DNA of 64,000 bases from Malania oleifera (taxonomy: Eukaryota > Streptophyta > Magnoliopsida > Santalales > Ximeniaceae). Below the pieces are notes generated by a model, which had not been told where the DNA came from, searched no databases, and worked only from the letters and a program-made list of their open reading frames with translations. Both the position numbers and the translations under genes were made by a program. Location of the stretch: assembly GCF_029873635.1 (NCBI RefSeq), contig NC_080420.1, positions 51,351,457 to 51,415,456 of the forward strand, read 5' to 3'. How positions within the stretch are numbered: position 1 is the stretch's first letter; each line of letters starts with the position of its first letter. Shown in pieces: positions 59,574-64,000 of this stretch.

Positions 59574-59752
59574 CAGTAGATAAATCCAAATTCACCACAC
59601 TAATGGAAAAATATGGTGGATACATCACATTCAGCGATAATGCAAAAGGTAAAATCATTGGAATTGGAAAAATAGGTAAAGAACCTTCTTTGACCATTGT
59701 TGATGTTTTGTTGGTAGATAGATTTAAACATAACCTTTTAAGTATAAGCTAA
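59540..59752 (+). pseudogene. SIRE-like aspartic protease
   Basis: Contains YLDSGCSKHMTVDKSKF with the DSG site intact, and the FSDNAKGKIIGIGKIG flap-like region. A frameshift lies just before it, and a stop follows at 59752 (LLSIS-stop). Confidence 0.8.
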
Positions 59753-59879
59753 TTAAGTGATAAAGGATTTGACATTATTTTCATATAAGACAAATGCATT
59801 GTTGAAAATTGAGAAAAACATAATGTTCTATTTACCGCTAAAAGAATTGATAACGTATATTGCACATATTTTAAAGATC

Positions 59880-60790
59880 TAAAATCTCAAGATATCACAT
59901 GCTTAGCAACCATGAATGAAGCAAGTTGGCAATGGCATAGAAGATTAGGACACACTAGTATGGACTTACTATCAAAATTAGTTAAAAAGAACTTAGTTGG
60001 AGGACTTCCTAGCACTAAGTTTGTAAAGGATTAAATTTGTGATGTTTATCAATTAGGAAAGCAAACTAAGTCCAGCTTCAAGAAGAAGAAACATATTTCC
60101 ACTAGCAGTCCCTTAGAGCTTATTCACTTAGACTTATTTGGCCCTACTAGAACACTAAGTTTAGGAGGAAAGCAATATGCTTTCGTCATCATTGATGACT
60201 ACTCCAGGTTTACTTGGGTACTCTTCTTAGCTTCAAAAGATGAAACTTGCAATATGTTGATAAACTTGTGTAAAAGACTTCAAAATGAAAAAGCATATGG
60301 TGTTTTAAATATTAGGAGCGATCAAGGAAGAGAATTCAATAATAAGGATGCTGATAAATTTTGCAATGAACATGGAATAAAACAAAAATTTTCGGCACCT
60401 AGAACTTCACAACAAAATGGAGTTGTTGAAAGAAAGAATAGATCCCTTCAAGAAATGGCTAGGACCATGTTAAATGAACACAAATTACCTAAGTACTTTT
60501 TAGCTGAAACCGTTAATACCGCATGTTATGTCATGAATAGTGTTTCCATAAGATCAACCTTAAATAAAACCCCATATGAACTATGGAAAGGAAGAAGGCC
60601 TATCATAGCTTACTTTCATGTATTTGGATGCAAGTGCTTTGTACTAAATGATAAAGATAACTTAGGAAAATTTGATGCAAAATCAGATGATGGAATCTTT
60701 TTAGGGTAGGCGTTGAATAGCAAAGCTTTTAGAATCTAATATAAAAGAACACTCACTATTATAGAGTCAATTCATGTAACCTTTTATGAA
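59880..60790 (+). pseudogene. SIRE-like pre-integrase and integrase
   Basis: HRRLGHTSMDLLSKLV, the zinc region with the Cys pair partly changed (ICDVYQLGK), and HLDLFGP with the first catalytic Asp. Then follow IIDDYSRFTWVLF, RSDQGREFNN (second Asp) and QQNGVVERKNRSLQEMA (Glu). The remaining DDE triad is intact. The C-terminal FHVFGCKCFVLNDKDNLGKFD part follows, with stops at about 60032 and 60709. Confidence 0.88.
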
Positions 60791-60874
60791 GTAGATCCAT
60801 TTACACAAACAATTGATATTGAAGAAGTTAAAACTGATTCTACACAAAAACTAGAAGACTTAGAAATCATAGAA

Positions 60875-61465
60875 GTGAAAGAAGAGAAAATTGAAGAAAC
60901 TCAAAATAATGATTCTACTAAAAAATCTGAATTACCTAATGAATGGAAATTCGTAAGAAATCATCCAGTAGATCAAGTCATAAGAGAACCATCACGAGGA
61001 GTATCAACTAGATCTTCATTGAAAAACCTATGTAATCATTACATTTTTCTATCCCAAGAAGAACATAAGAACATTAAAGAAGCATTAAGTGATGATTCAT
61101 GGATAATAGCAATGCAAGAAGAATTAAATCAGTTTGAAAGAAATAGAGTATGGAAATTAGTTCCTAGACCTATTAATCATTCAATAAATGGAACTAGATG
61201 GGTATATAGGAATAAAAAAGGATGAAAATGGTATTGTAGTAAGAAGTAAGGCAAGACTCGTAGCTTAAGGATATATTTAAGAAGAAGGAATAGACTACGA
61301 TGAGACCTTTGCCCCCGTAGTAATAATGGAAGCCATGAGAATGTTATTAGCCTATGCATCTCACAAAGAATTAAAACTTTATCAAATGGATGTAAAGAGT
61401 GCATTTCTAAATGGATTTATAAATGAAGAAGTCTATGTAGCACAACCTCTTGGTTTTGAGGATAT
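60875..61465 (+). pseudogene. SIRE-like reverse transcriptase, 5' half
   Basis: Acidic linker, then IKEALSDDSWIIAMQEELNQF, KLVPRP and GTRWVYRNK. A frameshift occurs at about 61225. It then reads on through MRMLLAYASHKEL and MDVKSAFLNGFINEEVYV to GFED, where a solo LTR with TSD GATAT is inserted. Confidence 0.85.
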
Positions 61466-63322
61466 TGTTGGCCCAAACAAGGCTTACGACTCTTAATTTT
61501 GATGATAACAAAGTAAGGTTATTTAATTTGTTTCAAAGCTGTGATGTTTCAGGAAAAATAGATATTGGAGCTTAGCATACTTCATATGATCACAAGGAAT
61601 AGTTTTGAAAGCTCACATCAATATTGGTGATCAATATTGAAAGCTTGAAGAACAATGAGGCTCATAATTAAAAGAACTCAAAGCAATAAACTCAAGATTT
61701 CAAGGACTTCAAGAATTGAAGAGATAAATGAGTCAATAGGACAAATTTTGGAAGTACTTCAAGTATATTCAAATATGAAATTATTTTTGAAGCTCATTAG
61801 CAACAACAAACCTGGAGACCTAGAGACCTAAAACTTAAAATCTTGGAACATATTTTTCTAGAAAAAAAATTGAAAATTCCAAGAATTGAGAAGAAAAGAG
61901 AGTTCTTACAAAAATCATTTTAAAATCAGCATTTTGTCTTGATAGGAGCCTGACTGGAATTGTCAGTAGGCTACCAAATTAAATGGTTTTAAAATACACA
62001 GATAGAAAGTCATTAGGCTACTACTTGGACCCTAACAGGCGCCTGACGAGGTAATCTGAGAAGCCTGACTAGATTCTGCCAAGCGACTGCCACCCTACTG
62101 ACTTTGTTTTTAAACTAGTTTTAATGTGACAGTCGCCTGACCAAAAGCACCAAGCTACTACCATGCAGCAGATTTCAAATTTTTTAATCAAAATTTTTTT
62201 AAATTTTTGATCGCTTGGGGCTCAAGCTTAGTTAAAACCTGGGCGCTACTCCAAGTAAACTTGGGGATCAAGTTAAATTCTTTTCTAAATCTATAAATAA
62301 GCCTCAAAATCATTGAATTAAACTGCCAAGCATTAAATTCAGCATTCCTACTCTCAATTGCTCTCAAGTATTCAAAGGCTTTCTTGCTAACTCATTGTGC
62401 ATGAATTCTACTAAAGTTTTGCTAACTCTCAACACTGATCTTTTGCCTCAATTCTGAGTCTTGCAATCATTAAAAGACTTAATCAGTAACACACTCCCTT
62501 GAGCTTCAATTTAAATTTCATATTGAATTACTTTGGAGTATATAGTTTGAAATTGTACTAATCAGCTCTTTTGAGAGCACCTTTTGTACAAATTCTCTTG
62601 AATCTTTTCCTATAAAGTGATTGACGGTTTAGGTCCTTGAATCGTTGTTGGACCAAGAGAGGGTTATCATTTGGAGAGGCACACTCTAGCCTAATTGAAG
62701 AAGGGATTGTAACGGCGTTGTTTTGCCCGGAAAGGAACTGATTTAGTGGAACCCTTTGGTGGTATTGGCCAAAGGTGAGGACGTAGGCTGGGGATAAGCC
62801 GAACCTCGTAAAAAACTTGGTGTTCTTCTCAACCCTACTCTTTTAATTTCTACACTATATATATTCTTGTGTATGCCAAGTGCAGGTTGTAGGGCTTAAA
62901 CATTGAATTCAAAGAATACTTTTAATGTATAGAAAGTACATTTCAATTAACCATTTGCGAAACCCACAAGGGAGTACGTTGGTTAATTTGTGGAAATATT
63001 AATTAAGAGAATGCAATAAAAATCAATCCAAAACAGGGCTTGCATACAAATTACTGGGATGTCATCAAAAACTGAAAGCTTTCAAAGAGTTGCAAAATCT
63101 TGATTGTTTAAGTGTTTGTGTTGGTTATCTTAAATCATTGTGTGATTGATTGGATTGTTTAATTTTTCAACTAATTTTGGTTTTTAGTTGTTGATTGAGA
63201 ATTGATTGATTAACTTAAGTTTTGCTGTGAGAACTAAACAAAGAATTTAAAAGGAACTTAAAATTTTTAAATAACCCAATTCACCCCCCCCCCTCCTTCT
63301 TGGGAACACTATTCCACTTTCA
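61466..63322 (+). mobile_element. Solo SIRE-like LTR inside reverse transcriptase, TSD GATAT
   Basis: 1,857 bp, TGTTGGCCCAAACAAGG to CCACTTTCA, flanked by GATAT (61461-61465 and 63323-63327). Removing it and one TSD copy restores the RT frame. It contains GAGCCTGACTGG/GCGCCTGACG-type repeats (about 61940-62110), TATAAATA at 62292-62299, and the conserved block GTGAGGACGTAGGCTG..CGAACCTCGTAAAAA at about 62773-62815. Confidence 0.93.
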
Positions 63323-63828
63323 GATATAAATAACCCTAATTATGTATTTAAATTAACAAAAATATTATATGGGTTAAAACAAGCTCCTAGAGCTTGGTAT
63401 GAGAGGTTAAGTAGATTTCTATTAGAAAATGGTTTTTCAAGAGGAAATGTGGACAAGACCTTATTCATAAAATCTAAGAACAAAGATATGCTTATTATAC
63501 AAATTTATGTTGATGATATCATAATTGGTGCTACAAATGATGATTTATGTAAGGAATTTTCAATATGTATGCAAAACGAATTTGAAATGAGTATGATGGG
63601 AGAACTAAATTATTTCCCTAGATTACAAGTCAAGCAAGCTAAAAAAGGTACCTTCATAAATCAATCAAAATATATAAAAGACATGCTAAAAAAGTTTGAC
63701 ACAGAAAGTAGTAAGCCTATAGGAACACCAATGAGTACTTTCATAAGCCTTGATAAAATGAAAAAAGGAAAACTAGTTGACACGAAATACTATCGAGGTA
63801 TGATAGGTAGTTTACTATACTTGACAGT
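63323..63828 (+). pseudogene. SIRE-like reverse transcriptase, 3' half
   Basis: Continues the RT after the solo LTR: INNPNYVFKLTKILYGLKQA and the intact catalytic IYVDDIIIGATND at about 63504-63540. Also KQAKKGTFINQSKYIKDML, and the MIGSLLYLT motif that precedes RNase H. It is interrupted at 63829 by another LTR start. Confidence 0.9.
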
Positions 63829-64000
63829 TGTTGGCCTTACAAGACTTAAAATCTTGTTATCTTATTTTGATGCTAACAAACAAGTGAAATTTAATGTATT
63901 TGTGTGAGTAATGTTATTTTAGGGCTCACATATGAGAAAGTAAGGTGAAAGTGCTCACAAGGATCAAATGAAGCTTAAATGAGTCAAAACATGGATTTAA
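63829..64000 (+). repeat. Start of a further SIRE-like LTR, truncated by the window
   Basis: TGTTGGCCTTACAAGAC followed by TTTTGATGCTAACAAACAAG matches the first bases of the LTR that begins at 7087 on the minus strand. It follows the MIGSLLYLT motif of RT directly, so it is a nested insertion. Whether it is a solo LTR or a complete element cannot be seen. Confidence 0.8.

Larger units (their letters stand above)
55185..64000 (+). mobile_element. SIRE-like Copia retrotransposon with nested TRIM and LTR insertions, cut by the window end
   Basis: 5' LTR 55185-56946, canonical PBS 56947-56960, gag from 57003, then protease, integrase and reverse transcriptase. Three later insertions lie in it: a Cassandra-type TRIM (57634-58372), a solo LTR (61466-63322) and an LTR starting at 63829 whose extent is unknown. 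RNase H and the 3' LTR are outside the window. The reading frames carry several stops and frameshifts, so it is inactive. Confidence 0.9.

Noticed and set aside
55185..63322. 55185-56946 and 61466-63322 as the two LTRs of one element
   Set aside because: The second is flanked by its own GATAT duplication and the RT frame continues beyond it, so it is a later insertion.

Overview
The window looks like repeat-dense plant nuclear DNA. It is AT-rich and has GT-AG introns, many microsatellites, and long terminal repeat (LTR) retrotransposons of both superfamilies, nested inside each other. There are no prokaryotic signals and no tRNA or rRNA gene. The MYB gene type and the Copia/Gypsy lineages point to a flowering plant, probably a dicot with a sizeable genome; I cannot name the species. 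All element boundaries below come from reading terminal TG..CA bases, target-site duplications (TSDs), primer-binding sites (PBSs) and polypurine tracts (PPTs) by eye. Lineage names come from protein motifs and were not tested by a phylogeny.

Layout. 1-7087: minus-strand SIRE-like Copia element whose 5' LTR is 5226-7087; its gag is split by a solo LTR (3116-5016, TSD CCATC). 7127-7530: inverted fragment of a Gypsy LTR. 7531-18741: minus-strand Gypsy chromovirus (Tekay/Del-like) with two ~2.1 kb LTRs; the 5' LTR contains another solo LTR (16143-18236, TSD TTAAT). 18742-21516: 5'-truncated Tork-like Copia. 21517-26597: gene island with the only apparently intact host gene, a three-exon R2R3-MYB repressor on the minus strand (25348 to 23935). 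26598-26759: near-perfect long hairpin. 26887-28680: minus-strand Ale-like Copia fragment. 28790-35526: plus-strand SIRE-like 3' half whose 3' LTR is split by a solo LTR (32266-34442, TSD CAGAC). 35941-41076: TNT1-like Copia with TSD GTAAC. 43230-46382: Copia derivative retaining only gag to pre-integrase (TSD TTTTT). 47113-49600: decayed TNT1-like remnant cut by a CACTA-type terminus (49601 onward). 51925-54169: solo SIRE-like LTR. 55185 to the right edge: plus-strand SIRE-like element carrying a Cassandra-type TRIM with 5S rRNA-like LTRs (57634-58372, TSD GCTTC), a solo LTR inside reverse transcriptase (61466-63322, TSD GATAT), and the start of another LTR (63829).

None of the retroelement polyproteins is intact, so these are decaying copies and nothing here acts as an operon. 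The MYB gene stands alone. The most notable pattern is architectural. LTRs of at least three unrelated families each carry a cluster of short, family-specific, CpG-centred palindromes, and in most of them the cluster lies just upstream of a TATA-like box. Three families (a Gypsy solo LTR, a TNT1-like LTR and a SIRE-like LTR) even share the same type of palindrome. The SIRE-like LTRs additionally share a second conserved block downstream of the TATA-like box.
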